NCBI GenBank assembly: GCA_965657575.1
Contig: CBFHOK010000007.1
Span: 1-60,583, forward strand
Reading direction: 5' to 3'
DNA from: CAJXVY01 sp965657575
Lineage (GTDB): Bacteria > Actinomycetota > Actinomycetes > Actinomycetales > Microbacteriaceae
Length of the DNA stretch: 60,583 bases
Part shown: piece after piece, positions 1 through 6,809 of the stretch
Position numbering within the stretch: the first letter of the stretch is position 1
Layout: each line of letters starts with the position of its first letter
Translations under genes and position numbers: made by a program
Notes under the pieces: generated by a model
Told to the model about the DNA's origin: nothing
The model's database searches: none
The model's input: only the letters and a program-made list of their open reading frames with translations

Positions 1-252
1 GAGGTTCCAATGGATGACAACTTTGTGGTGATGGTCTATGACGACCGTCCTGGAATCGTAGCTGTCTATGGAAGCGCTTTTGCCGAGGCGAATGTCAACA
101 TCGCAGCCATGCAGATTGCTCGCAAGAGCGAGGGTGGCAAGGCGCTGAGTGTGGTTACTGTTGACAGTCCGGTATCAGCCGAAATCCTGGATGATATCCA
201 ATCCAAGATTCAGGCTGATTACGTTCGGGCTGTAACGCTGACTGAGCTTTAG
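1..252 (+). CDS. serA: D-3-phosphoglycerate dehydrogenase, C-terminal ACT domain (5' partial)
   Basis: This is the 3' end of a gene that starts before the window; the frame is open from base 1 and ends at the TAG at 250-252. The roughly 83 visible residues form a regulatory ACT domain: a DRPGIVAVYG turn followed by ANVNIAAMQIARK, the pattern that ends SerA in actinobacteria and binds serine in related enzymes. SerA oxidises 3-phosphoglycerate in the first step of serine synthesis. The catalytic domains are outside the window, so the SerA call rests on the ACT signature and on leuB/ilvE nearby, a common actinobacterial arrangement. The ATG at 10 is internal, not a start. Its last four bases overlap the convergent CoA-disulfide reductase gene. 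Confidence 0.85.
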   Translation, partial: EVPMDDNFVVMVYDDRPGIVAVYGSAFAEANVNIAAMQIARKSEGGKALSVVTVDSPVSAEILDDIQSKIQADYVRAVTLTEL

Positions 253-1889
253 AGCTCGTTTCGAGCTAAAGCATCCTGAGCAAACTTCCAAGTGGTGTAT
301 CCACCAGATAGGTTGCTTGCTTTGATTCCTCGGCTTTTCAGAATCTGAATTGCGGTGTGAGCGCGCTGTCCAACAGCACAGTGAACGACGTACTCATCAC
401 CCGCCAGTTCATCAAGCCTGTCTCGAATTTCATCTACAGGAGCCAAAATTGCTCCGGGAATGTGTCCTCGATCGAATTCAGCCTGGGTCCTAACATCCAG
501 AATCTTCACTCCGCGCTGAACTTCTGAATCCAGTTGGTCCCAGTGAACATTTGGAGATTTGTTCTCCAGAACGTTGTTGCCAACATATCCGGCGTGGTTG
601 ATCGCGTCTTTAGCTGAACCAAACTGTGGCGAGTATGCAAGCTCGAGATTCATCAGGTCATTTACGCTCAGTCCTGCATAAATAGCGGTTGCGATGATGT
701 CAATTCGCTTATCGGCACCATCTTTGCCAACCGACTGTGCTCCGAGCAGTTTGCCGGTTTTTGGATCAAAGATGACCTTCAGCGAGATTCTCTCCGAACC
801 TGGGTAATAGCCCGCGTGACTACCTGGGTGAAGGTGAATGGCTTTGTAATCAATTCCCATTCTCTGGGCAAGGCCCTCAGTGATTCCAGTAAGTGCAGCT
901 GCCATCCCAAAAGCACCGATGATTCCGGTTCCAATTGATTTTCTAGCTGGTTCAGACTCGCCTGCAATCACGTCTGCAACCAGTCTGCCGTGACGGTTGG
1001 CTAGGTTTGCCAGCCAAATCATCTGCTGCTGGTCAGTAATCAGGCTTTGTTTTTCAACAGCGTCACCAACGGCAAAGATGTTTGGATCACTGGTTCTCAG
1101 GTGGTCATCCACCTTGATGCCGCCAGCGTTCCCCATCTCAAGACCAGCCAGCTCAGCAAGCTTGCTATCAGCCACAACTCCAACTGAGGAGACCACTAGG
1201 TCAGCATCAATCACTCTTCCGTCTTTCAAGGTCAGAGTGTTTTCGCCAATGCTTTCGGTTTCGGCACTGACTGCAATCTCAACGCCGTTTTTGTTCAAAT
1301 GCGCTTGGAACGGTTCAATCATTTCAATGTCAAACTGCGGCAAGATGTGGTCTCTGAATTCAACAAGCGTGGTCTTCACTCCTCGGTGAACAAGGTTTTC
1401 TGCAAGTTCAACACCGATGAATCCGGCACCCAGAATGGCGGCCGATTTGATTTCTCCGGCATCAACCATTTCTTTTATTCGAACGCTGTCTTCAACATCT
1501 TTCAAAACTACTGCTCGATCAATGCCCTCAATCGGAAGCTTCCTTGGGTTAGCACCAGGGGAGATGATGATGTAGTCATAATCCTCAACCTGTTCACCAG
1601 TTTCAGAATTGACTGCGGTAATTTTTTTATTCTCGCGATCAATTGCGGTGACCTCAGTGTTGACCCTGACATCGAGCTTGAATCTCTTCCAAAGTGATTC
1701 AGGTGTCTGCAGAAGCAGGCTCTCCTTTTTGTCAATCACTCCACCAATGAAATAGGGAAGACCGCAGTTAGCAAATGAAACATAAGGCCCCTTTTCATAG
1801 ACGATGATCTCGGCATCTTCCCTCAGTCGCCGAAGCCTAGTTGCTGCACTCATGCCTCCGGCGACACCACCGATAATTACTACCTTCAT
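249..1889 (-). CDS. CoA-disulfide reductase / persulfide reductase fused to a rhodanese domain
   Basis: A 546-residue flavoprotein of the pyridine-nucleotide disulfide oxidoreductase family. It has an N-terminal FAD loop (GGVAGGMSAA, residues 7-16), the single catalytic Cys42 of the SFANCGLPY motif typical of CoA-disulfide reductases, a second dinucleotide loop (GAGFIGVE) and a C-terminal rhodanese domain (about residues 455-546) with active-site loop CAVGQR at Cys504. CoADR-Rhd proteins reduce CoA persulfide or polysulfide with NAD(P)H, which is the inferred role. The start is the ATG at 1889, preceded by an AAGGACGG ribosome site and 2 bases after the upstream rhodanese stop; an ATG at 1922 would lie inside that gene. 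Last gene of a four-gene operon headed by a CstR-like repressor. Cytosolic; no signal peptide. Confidence 0.88.
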   Translation of the reverse strand: MKVVIIGGVAGGMSAATRLRRLREDAEIIVYEKGPYVSFANCGLPYFIGGVIDKKESLLLQTPESLWKRFKLDVRVNTEVTAIDRENKKITAVNSETGEQVEDYDYIIISPGANPRKLPIEGIDRAVVLKDVEDSVRIKEMVDAGEIKSAAILGAGFIGVELAENLVHRGVKTTLVEFRDHILPQFDIEMIEPFQAHLNKNGVEIAVSAETESIGENTLTLKDGRVIDADLVVSSVGVVADSKLAELAGLEMGNAGGIKVDDHLRTSDPNIFAVGDAVEKQSLITDQQQMIWLANLANRHGRLVADVIAGESEPARKSIGTGIIGAFGMAAALTGITEGLAQRMGIDYKAIHLHPGSHAGYYPGSERISLKVIFDPKTGKLLGAQSVGKDGADKRIDIIATAIYAGLSVNDLMNLELAYSPQFGSAKDAINHAGYVGNNVLENKSPNVHWDQLDSEVQRGVKILDVRTQAEFDRGHIPGAILAPVDEIRDRLDELAGDEYVVHCAVGQRAHTAIQILKSRGIKASNLSGGYTTWKFAQDALARNEL

Positions 1890-1891
1890 AT

Positions 1892-2215
1892 TCAAACCGT
1901 CCTTAGTCCTGCTCTTTTCCAAGCCACCATGCCGCCAGAGACATTTGAGACATCAAACCCTTGCGAGGCCAAAATCTTCGCCGCCTGAGCTGATCTCATG
2001 CCTGATTGGCACATCACCATCACTGGCCTTTCCTTAGCAATGGTTTTTAGGCGTCCTTCCAAGCTTCCAAGTGGTATGTGCTTGGCACCGGGGGCGTGAC
2101 CTGATTTCCACTCATTACTTTCCCTAACATCAATCAGCTGAGCACCCTCATCCAGCTTCTGCTGAACTTCAGTGACTTTGATGCTTGGGGTTTTTGACTT
2201 AAATAACCCAAACAT
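1892..2215 (-). CDS. Single-domain rhodanese-like sulfurtransferase
   Basis: A 107-residue protein consisting almost entirely of one rhodanese domain: IDVRESNEW near residues 28-36, then the active-site loop CQSGMRS with Cys69, expected to carry a persulfide during sulfur transfer. No signal peptide. Its ATG overlaps the stop of the preceding rhodanese gene by one base, and only 2 bases separate it from the downstream CoA-disulfide reductase, so the genes are surely co-transcribed. The inferred role is to pass sulfane sulfur between low-molecular-weight thiols and the reductase; the physiological substrate cannot be read from sequence. The active loop differs from that of its upstream paralogue (CASGGRS), suggesting divided roles rather than a fresh duplication. 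Confidence 0.85.
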   Translation of the reverse strand: MFGLFKSKTPSIKVTEVQQKLDEGAQLIDVRESNEWKSGHAPGAKHIPLGSLEGRLKTIAKERPVMVMCQSGMRSAQAAKILASQGFDVSNVSGGMVAWKRAGLRTV

Positions 2216-2532
2216 CAGATTGAAGGGTCGAAACTTACAGTCTTGCCCGAGCCAATCCAGGCACCAGTGCCACCTGCAACGCTTACACAGTCAAGTCCCT
2301 GTTGCTCCAAGAAGTTAGCGGCGGTCATCGACCTTCCACCACTTGCACAGATAATCCAAATCTTTTTGTCCTTTGGAAGCTCTCCAAGGTTTTCAGGGAT
2401 TGAGTTCAATGGGATGTGTTTTGCCTGGGGAACGTGTCCGTCTTCGAATTCAAATGATTCCCTAACGTCAATTACGTATTCGCCAGCGGCGATTGCTTGC
2501 TCCAACTGATCTACGGTTACTTCCTGAGCCAT
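2215..2532 (-). CDS. Single-domain rhodanese-like sulfurtransferase
   Basis: A 105-residue rhodanese domain with IDVRESFEFEDGHVPQA (about residues 21-37) and active-site loop CASGGRS at Cys62. It is cytosolic and lacks any transport or regulatory extension. It is the second gene of the operon, 24 bases after the CstR-like repressor, and overlaps the next rhodanese by one base. The GGRS loop resembles sulfurtransferases found with CstR or persulfide-dioxygenase genes in other bacteria (family knowledge). The donor and acceptor are unknown. Confidence 0.85.
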   Translation of the reverse strand: MAQEVTVDQLEQAIAAGEYVIDVRESFEFEDGHVPQAKHIPLNSIPENLGELPKDKKIWIICASGGRSMTAANFLEQQGLDCVSVAGGTGAWIGSGKTVSFDPSI

Positions 2533-2556
2533 GATTTCCTTTCAATAATTTCACCA

Positions 2557-2814
2557 CTAGGACAGTGACAAAAATGCTTTCTCTAGTCGCTTGCGATCCG
2601 ACTCACCATTCTCATCCAGAGCACAAGCAGCCAAGCCGCTACTCATAAGCGCAAAGCCTGCTCTGCTGATGGCTGCATTCGCAGCTGCTAGTTGAGTCAA
2701 AACGTCGGTGCAGTCTCGGCCCTCTTCAATCATCCGAACCACACCACCGAGTTGCCCCTGCGCTCGAACAAGTCGCTTGCGCACAGCTTCTAGGTCTTTT
2801 TCGTCCAAATCCAT
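2557..2814 (-). CDS. CsoR/FrmR-family repressor, CstR-like (persulfide-sensing type)
   Basis: An 85-residue all-helical DUF156 (CsoR/RcnR/FrmR) repressor. It has the expected RLVRAQGQLGGVVRMIEEGRDC core, with Cys35, and a second cysteine at Cys64. In copper-sensing CsoR a histidine lies four residues before the second cysteine; here that position is Gly60. A two-cysteine, no-histidine arrangement matches CstR, which releases DNA when its cysteines form di- or trisulfides with sulfane sulfur. Together with the four rhodanese genes around it, persulfide sensing is the best inference; copper sensing is unlikely but not excluded. Good ribosome site (AAGGAGA). First gene of the minus-strand operon, with an inverted-repeat operator about 33 bases upstream of its start, so it probably represses itself. 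Confidence 0.85.
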   Translation of the reverse strand: MDLDEKDLEAVRKRLVRAQGQLGGVVRMIEEGRDCTDVLTQLAAANAAISRAGFALMSSGLAACALDENGESDRKRLEKAFLSLS

Positions 2815-2846
2815 GATGTCTCCTTGACTACCTGACCCAAGTTAGC

Positions 2847-2862
2847 ATACCCTAGGGGGTAT
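2847..2862. promoter_or_regulatory. Probable CstR/CsoR operator in the divergent promoter region
   Basis: The 16-base sequence ATACCCTAGGGGGTAT is an inverted repeat with perfect 6-base arms (ATACCC/GGGTAT) and a 4-base G/C-rich centre. This matches the operator form known for CsoR/CstR repressors. It lies between the divergent repressor gene (start 2814) and the rhodanese lipoprotein gene (start 2875), and overlaps a minus-strand -10-like TATGCT (plus coordinates 2844-2849). A plus-strand -35-like TTGACT lies at 2824-2829. One operator could therefore control both directions. Confidence 0.8.
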
Positions 2863-2874
2863 AGAAAGGAAGTT

Positions 2875-3246
2875 ATGAAAAAGTTTTTGAAATTGGCAGT
2901 CGCGGCCATTGCCGCTCTATTTGTCGCCACCTCTCTTGCAGGTTGTGCTGAGCCTGAGCAGGTAGCAGTCGAAGATTATGCGATGGTGATTGATGTCAGA
3001 ACTCCTGAAGAGTTTAATGACGGCCACCTAGAGGGTGCCGAGAGAATTGGAATCGCTGACAGTGATTTTGAGCAGCGGATCAATGAGCTAGATAAAGACG
3101 CCGATTACTACATCTATTGTCGCAGTGGTAACCGTGCAGGTCAGGCAATCAATGACATGCGCGAAATGGGCTTCACCGGGTCACTGGTCAATGGCGGCAG
3201 TGTTGGTAACGCCAGCAGTCAAACCGGTTTAGCGGTTGTCAAATAG
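2875..3246 (+). CDS. Rhodanese-domain lipoprotein
   Basis: A 123-residue protein with a lipoprotein signal peptide: basic start MKKFLK, a hydrophobic core, and lipobox LAGC with lipidated Cys24. The remainder is a rhodanese domain with VIDVRTPEEFNDGHLEGA (about 38-55) and active-site loop CRSGNR at Cys82. It should sit on the outer face of the membrane, unlike the three cytosolic rhodanese domains in the divergent operon, and may handle extracellular sulfane sulfur (inference). Strong ribosome site AAAGGAAG before the ATG. The CstR-type operator lies 13 bases upstream of its start. The methyltransferase gene begins at the very next base after the stop. Confidence 0.88.
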   Translation: MKKFLKLAVAAIAALFVATSLAGCAEPEQVAVEDYAMVIDVRTPEEFNDGHLEGAERIGIADSDFEQRINELDKDADYYIYCRSGNRAGQAINDMREMGFTGSLVNGGSVGNASSQTGLAVVK

Positions 3247-3855
3247 TTGAACTCCAAAGAGTTCTGGAACGCCCGTTATCGCGAGCAGCCCGAAAGCTGG
3301 GGCGAGAAACCAAATATCTTTCTGAGCCAGATTGATCTTCAAGGTTTATCTTCCGCAGTGGATTTAGCTGGCGGTAACGGGCGAAATTCTTTATGGCTTG
3401 CCTCACAAGGCCTAAAGGTTGAAAACGTAGATATCAGTGCAGTTGCACTCGAGCAGTTTTTGAAGCGAGCAGAAACCACCGGAGTCTCGGGTCAATGCCT
3501 TACCAATGAGTCGGATGCGATCACCGCAAGATTTTCTTTTAGCCCGGATCTGTTGCTGATTGCATATTTGCAACTGGACAGCAATTCACTTTCGGAAGCT
3601 CTGAAAAATGCTTTTTCACAGCTAAAACCTGGGGCAAGGGTTTTGGGAGTTTGGCATGCTGTTGAGAATCTTGAAAAAGGTTTCGGGGGCCCACCGAATA
3701 AAGACGTACTTGTTAGCAAAGAGCAGTTAGAAGAATTTGCCAGCGGTTATCAGTGGTCAGATTTGGAAATTGGAAACCGCCAGCGGATTGTTCAAACGGA
3801 TGCTGGCGAGCGAATTGCCATCGATGTTGTTCTGGAGGGAGCACTCAAGGTTTAG
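3247..3855 (+). CDS. Class I SAM-dependent methyltransferase, TehB/UbiE-like
   Basis: A 202-residue protein. It has an N-terminal FWNARYREQPESWG segment and SAM-binding motif I VDLAGGNGRNSLWLA (about 38-52) followed by the acidic VENVDIS strand end, the layout of TehB-like methyltransferases that act on small thiols, tellurite or lipids. The substrate is unknown. The start is a TTG directly after the stop of the rhodanese lipoprotein; no clear ribosome site is visible, so translation may be coupled. Being last in the divergent arm of the sulfur module, a thiol-type substrate is conceivable, but that is only context. Confidence 0.75.
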   Translation: MNSKEFWNARYREQPESWGEKPNIFLSQIDLQGLSSAVDLAGGNGRNSLWLASQGLKVENVDISAVALEQFLKRAETTGVSGQCLTNESDAITARFSFSPDLLLIAYLQLDSNSLSEALKNAFSQLKPGARVLGVWHAVENLEKGFGGPPNKDVLVSKEQLEEFASGYQWSDLEIGNRQRIVQTDAGERIAIDVVLEGALKV

Positions 3856-3875
3856 CAGCTACTGGTCATCTGCAC

Positions 3876-3894
3876 TAAAGTTGAGTAATCAACT
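3876..3894 (+). promoter_or_regulatory. Inverted repeat at the probable leuB promoter
   Basis: In the 51-base gap before leuB a perfect 16-base inverted repeat, AGTTGA-GTAA-TCAACT (3879-3894), overlaps a TANNNT -10-like box TAAAGT (3876-3881) and ends just before the leuB ribosome site GAGAGGTGA. It could be an operator covering the transcription start or a small RNA hairpin near the ribosome site. No convincing -35 is seen. Confidence 0.4.
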
Positions 3895-3906
3895 GAGAGG
3901 TGACAG

Positions 3907-4935
3907 GTGGACAAGCTTAATTTGGCGGTAATTCCTGGAGATGGAATAGGTCAAGAAGTCACACCAGTGGCCTTGGAGGCGCTCAACAGGGCTTTGTCTC
4001 CCAAAGGCGTTGAACTCACCCACACCACCTACGATCTTGGTGCAGAGCGATATCTAAAAACGGGTGAAATACTAACTGAAGCAGACATGAGCCAGCTTGC
4101 ATCTCATGATGCAATTTTGCTGGGCGCTGTTGGTGACCCACGGGTTCCTAGTGGGGTATTGGAACGTGGATTGCTACTCAAGCTCAGATTTGCTTTTGAT
4201 CACCACATCAACCTAAGGCCTGCGAAGTCCTTTGAGGGTGTTCAGTCAGCCCTTTCAGGTAATCCCAAATTCGATTTCCTAGTTGTTCGTGAGGGAACTG
4301 AGGGTCCATACGTTGGAAATGGTGGAGCCATTCGAGTAGGCACCGATCAAGAAATTGCAAATGAAGTCAGTGTAAATACGGCTTTCGGGGTGGAGCGGGT
4401 TGTTCGCTTTGCTTTTGCTCAGGCACTTGCAAGATCAAAAAAACTTACGCTGGTTCACAAAACCAATGTCTTGACCTTTGCCGGAAGCCTTTGGCAGCGA
4501 ATTGTGGATGAAGTTTCTGAAGAGTTTCCAACAGTTGAAACTGACTATATGCACATAGATGCTGCAACCATTCACATGGTTTCAAGCCCGTCCAGGTTTG
4601 ATGTGATTGTCACCGACAATTTATTTGGCGACATCATCACCGACCTAGCCGCCGCCATTGGAGGTGGCATAGGACTGGCCGCATCGGCTAATCTAAACCC
4701 CACTGGAAAATTTCCATCCATGTTCGAACCCGTTCATGGTTCGGCTCCGGATATCGCTGGCAAAAACCTGGCGGATCCAACCGCGGCCATCCTCTCCGCG
4801 GGTCTGTTAGCCGAACAGCTTGGCTACAACATTGCCGCTGAGCAAATCAACCTGGCAGTAAGTGATTACATCGCTCAGGGGCGGGGAGAGAAGTCAACCG
4901 ACAAAATTGCAGAAAGCATTTTGTCCAAAATCTAA
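3907..4935 (+). CDS. leuB: 3-isopropylmalate dehydrogenase
   Basis: A 342-residue beta-decarboxylating dehydrogenase catalysing the NAD-dependent third step of leucine synthesis. It shows the family start LAVIPGDGIGQEV, substrate-binding region LRFAFDHHINLRP, the REGTEGPYVG segment, active-site HKTNVLTF (Lys and Asn) and the metal-binding end VTDNLFGDIITDLAA, then the nucleotide site EPVHGSAPDIAGK. Its length is normal for the short actinobacterial LeuB. The start is GTG at 3907 behind GAGAGGTGACAG. It is followed after 10 bases by ilvE, so the last two steps of branched-chain amino acid synthesis share a transcript; leuCD lie 8 kb away. Confidence 0.95.
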   Translation: MDKLNLAVIPGDGIGQEVTPVALEALNRALSPKGVELTHTTYDLGAERYLKTGEILTEADMSQLASHDAILLGAVGDPRVPSGVLERGLLLKLRFAFDHHINLRPAKSFEGVQSALSGNPKFDFLVVREGTEGPYVGNGGAIRVGTDQEIANEVSVNTAFGVERVVRFAFAQALARSKKLTLVHKTNVLTFAGSLWQRIVDEVSEEFPTVETDYMHIDAATIHMVSSPSRFDVIVTDNLFGDIITDLAAAIGGGIGLAASANLNPTGKFPSMFEPVHGSAPDIAGKNLADPTAAILSAGLLAEQLGYNIAAEQINLAVSDYIAQGRGEKSTDKIAESILSKI

Positions 4936-4945
4936 TGAGGAAGTC

Positions 4946-6040
4946 ATGACCGTAGAGTTTCATCAATCACTTAATCAGTATCCGCTGCCGGATGAGGCCA
5001 GGGAAGCAATCTTGGCAAACCCAACTTTTGGCACCCACTTCACTGATCACCAGGTGGCTATCTATTGGGAAAAGGGGCGCGGCTGGCATCAGGCAGAGGT
5101 GATTCCCTACGGACCAATTCAGCTGGATCCGTCAGCCGCTGTTTTGCACTACGGACAAGAGGTTTTTGAAGGTATCAAAGCGTATCGCCACGAAGATGGT
5201 TCAATCTGGACTTTTCGTCCCAACGAAAACGCCAGCCGCTTGCAAAAAAGTGCAAGAAGAATGGCGCTACCGGAATTGCCGGAGGATTTGTTTATTCAGT
5301 CTTTGCATGAACTGATTGCTGTTGATGGGGCTTGGGTTCCGGAACCAGAGAATGAAAAAACGCTTTATTTCAGACCGTTTGAAATTGCTGCCGAAAACTA
5401 TTTGGGGGTAAGGGCTGCAAACAGAGCGGAATATCGTTTGATCGCCTCTCCAGTTGGCCCCTACTTCACTGGTGGACTAAAGCCAGTCAAGATTTGGATT
5501 GCTCTGGGGAGCGCTAGGGCTGGTAGATACGGAACAGGTGAGGCCAAGACTGGCGGAAACTATGCAGCCAGCCTTCTTGCCCAGCAAGAGGGCCAGGAAA
5601 ACGGCTGCTCACAAGTTTTGTTTTTGGATGCTGAAACAGGTGAATACATCGAAGAGCTCGGTGGCATGAATATCTTTTTTGTAAGAAAAGATGGAACTGT
5701 TCTCACTCCCTCTTTAGAAGGCACCATTCTTCGAGGAATCACCAGAGACAGTGTTGTGACACTTCTGGAAGACAGGGGAATATCAGTCGAACAGCGAAAG
5801 ATCACTCTTGCTGAAGTTCGAGAAGGTATGAACTCAGGGGAAATCACGGAGGTTTTCGCTTGTGGCACTGCGGCCGTAATTACTCCAATTGGGCAATTGA
5901 TTTCAACCGAAGAAACCATTGGTAATGAAAATGCCGAACCGGGGGAGTTAACTGTTTCTCTGAGGCAGGAGCTGACCGGGATTCAGTACGGCAGGGTAGA
6001 AGACAAACACGGTTGGATGCACAAGTTAGGTGACAAGTAA
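4946..6040 (+). CDS. ilvE: Branched-chain amino acid aminotransferase (class IV, PLP)
   Basis: A 364-residue class IV aminotransferase that makes leucine, isoleucine and valine from their 2-oxo acids. Recognisable parts are VLHYGQEVFEGIKAYR, PLP-lysine region AKTGGNYAAS, LFLDAETGEYIEELGGMNIFF and the C-terminal FACGTAAVITP loop. The ATG at 4946 follows a TGAGGAAG ribosome site 10 bases after leuB; upstream in-frame codons lie inside leuB and were not used. The next gene starts 2 bases after its stop. Confidence 0.95.
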   Translation: MTVEFHQSLNQYPLPDEAREAILANPTFGTHFTDHQVAIYWEKGRGWHQAEVIPYGPIQLDPSAAVLHYGQEVFEGIKAYRHEDGSIWTFRPNENASRLQKSARRMALPELPEDLFIQSLHELIAVDGAWVPEPENEKTLYFRPFEIAAENYLGVRAANRAEYRLIASPVGPYFTGGLKPVKIWIALGSARAGRYGTGEAKTGGNYAASLLAQQEGQENGCSQVLFLDAETGEYIEELGGMNIFFVRKDGTVLTPSLEGTILRGITRDSVVTLLEDRGISVEQRKITLAEVREGMNSGEITEVFACGTAAVITPIGQLISTEETIGNENAEPGELTVSLRQELTGIQYGRVEDKHGWMHKLGDK

Positions 6041-6041
6041 T

Positions 6042-6797
6042 ATGCGAATTGCAAGATTTAGCGATAATGGCACGCCCAAATATGGCGTAGTAGATGGACC
6101 GGAATTGTCTGTTCTGACGGGTCATCCGCTAGTTGATGGCTATGAAACCACTGGTGAGCGAGTGGCAATCAAAGATGTGAAACTATTGTCGCCAACTCTT
6201 CCATCGAAAATAGTTTGCATCGGTATGAACTACCAGGCGCATGCCATGGAAATTGGTCAGGACGTGCCTGATGAACCGTTGATGTTTTTCAAACCAAATA
6301 CAGCCATTATTGGTCCAGGAGACCACATTCAACTGCCGCATCAGAGTGACCAGGTTGAGTTGGAGATTGAGCTGGCCATTGTGATTGGAAAACTGACAAA
6401 GAACATTACCGTCGCCGAAGCCAAAGACCACATCTGGGGATACACCGTAGGGAATGATGTGACTGCCAGGGATTTGCAATTTAGTGATCTGCAGTGGGCA
6501 AGATCAAAAGGTTTTGACACCTTCTGTCCAATCGGTCCATGGGTGGAAACTGAGTTTGATCCAGAGGATCAGGTGATTGAGTCTCGAGTAAACGGTGAGG
6601 TGAGACAGAGAGCAAGCCTGTCGGATATGCACTTCAAGCCTTTGGAACTGGTGAGCTACGTCAGTGAAAACGTGACTTTATTGCCAGGAGATGTGATTGT
6701 CACGGGATCTCCCGCGGGGATTTCCAAAATAGATTCGGGGGATGTTATTGAGTGCGAAATTGAAGGTGTTGGCACTCTAATCAATCCTGTTTCGTAA
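6042..6797 (+). CDS. Fumarylacetoacetate hydrolase family protein
   Basis: A 251-residue FAH-fold hydrolase or isomerase. It has the family core IVCIGMNYQAHAMEIG, DEPLMFFKP, the metal-ligand strand VELEIELAIVIGK, GNDVTARDLQ and the C-terminal TGSPAGISKI. Such proteins cleave or decarboxylate acylpyruvates or 2-oxo acids with Mg2+; the substrate here is unknown, and the oxaloacetate decarboxylase/acylpyruvase group is as likely as aromatic catabolism. The ATG at 6042 has AGGTGA 8 bases upstream; a GTG at 6030 inside ilvE is less likely. It sits in the leuB-ilvE-gltX run. Confidence 0.85.
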   Translation: MRIARFSDNGTPKYGVVDGPELSVLTGHPLVDGYETTGERVAIKDVKLLSPTLPSKIVCIGMNYQAHAMEIGQDVPDEPLMFFKPNTAIIGPGDHIQLPHQSDQVELEIELAIVIGKLTKNITVAEAKDHIWGYTVGNDVTARDLQFSDLQWARSKGFDTFCPIGPWVETEFDPEDQVIESRVNGEVRQRASLSDMHFKPLELVSYVSENVTLLPGDVIVTGSPAGISKIDSGDVIECEIEGVGTLINPVS

Positions 6798-6809
6798 ACT
6801 AAGCCAGTC

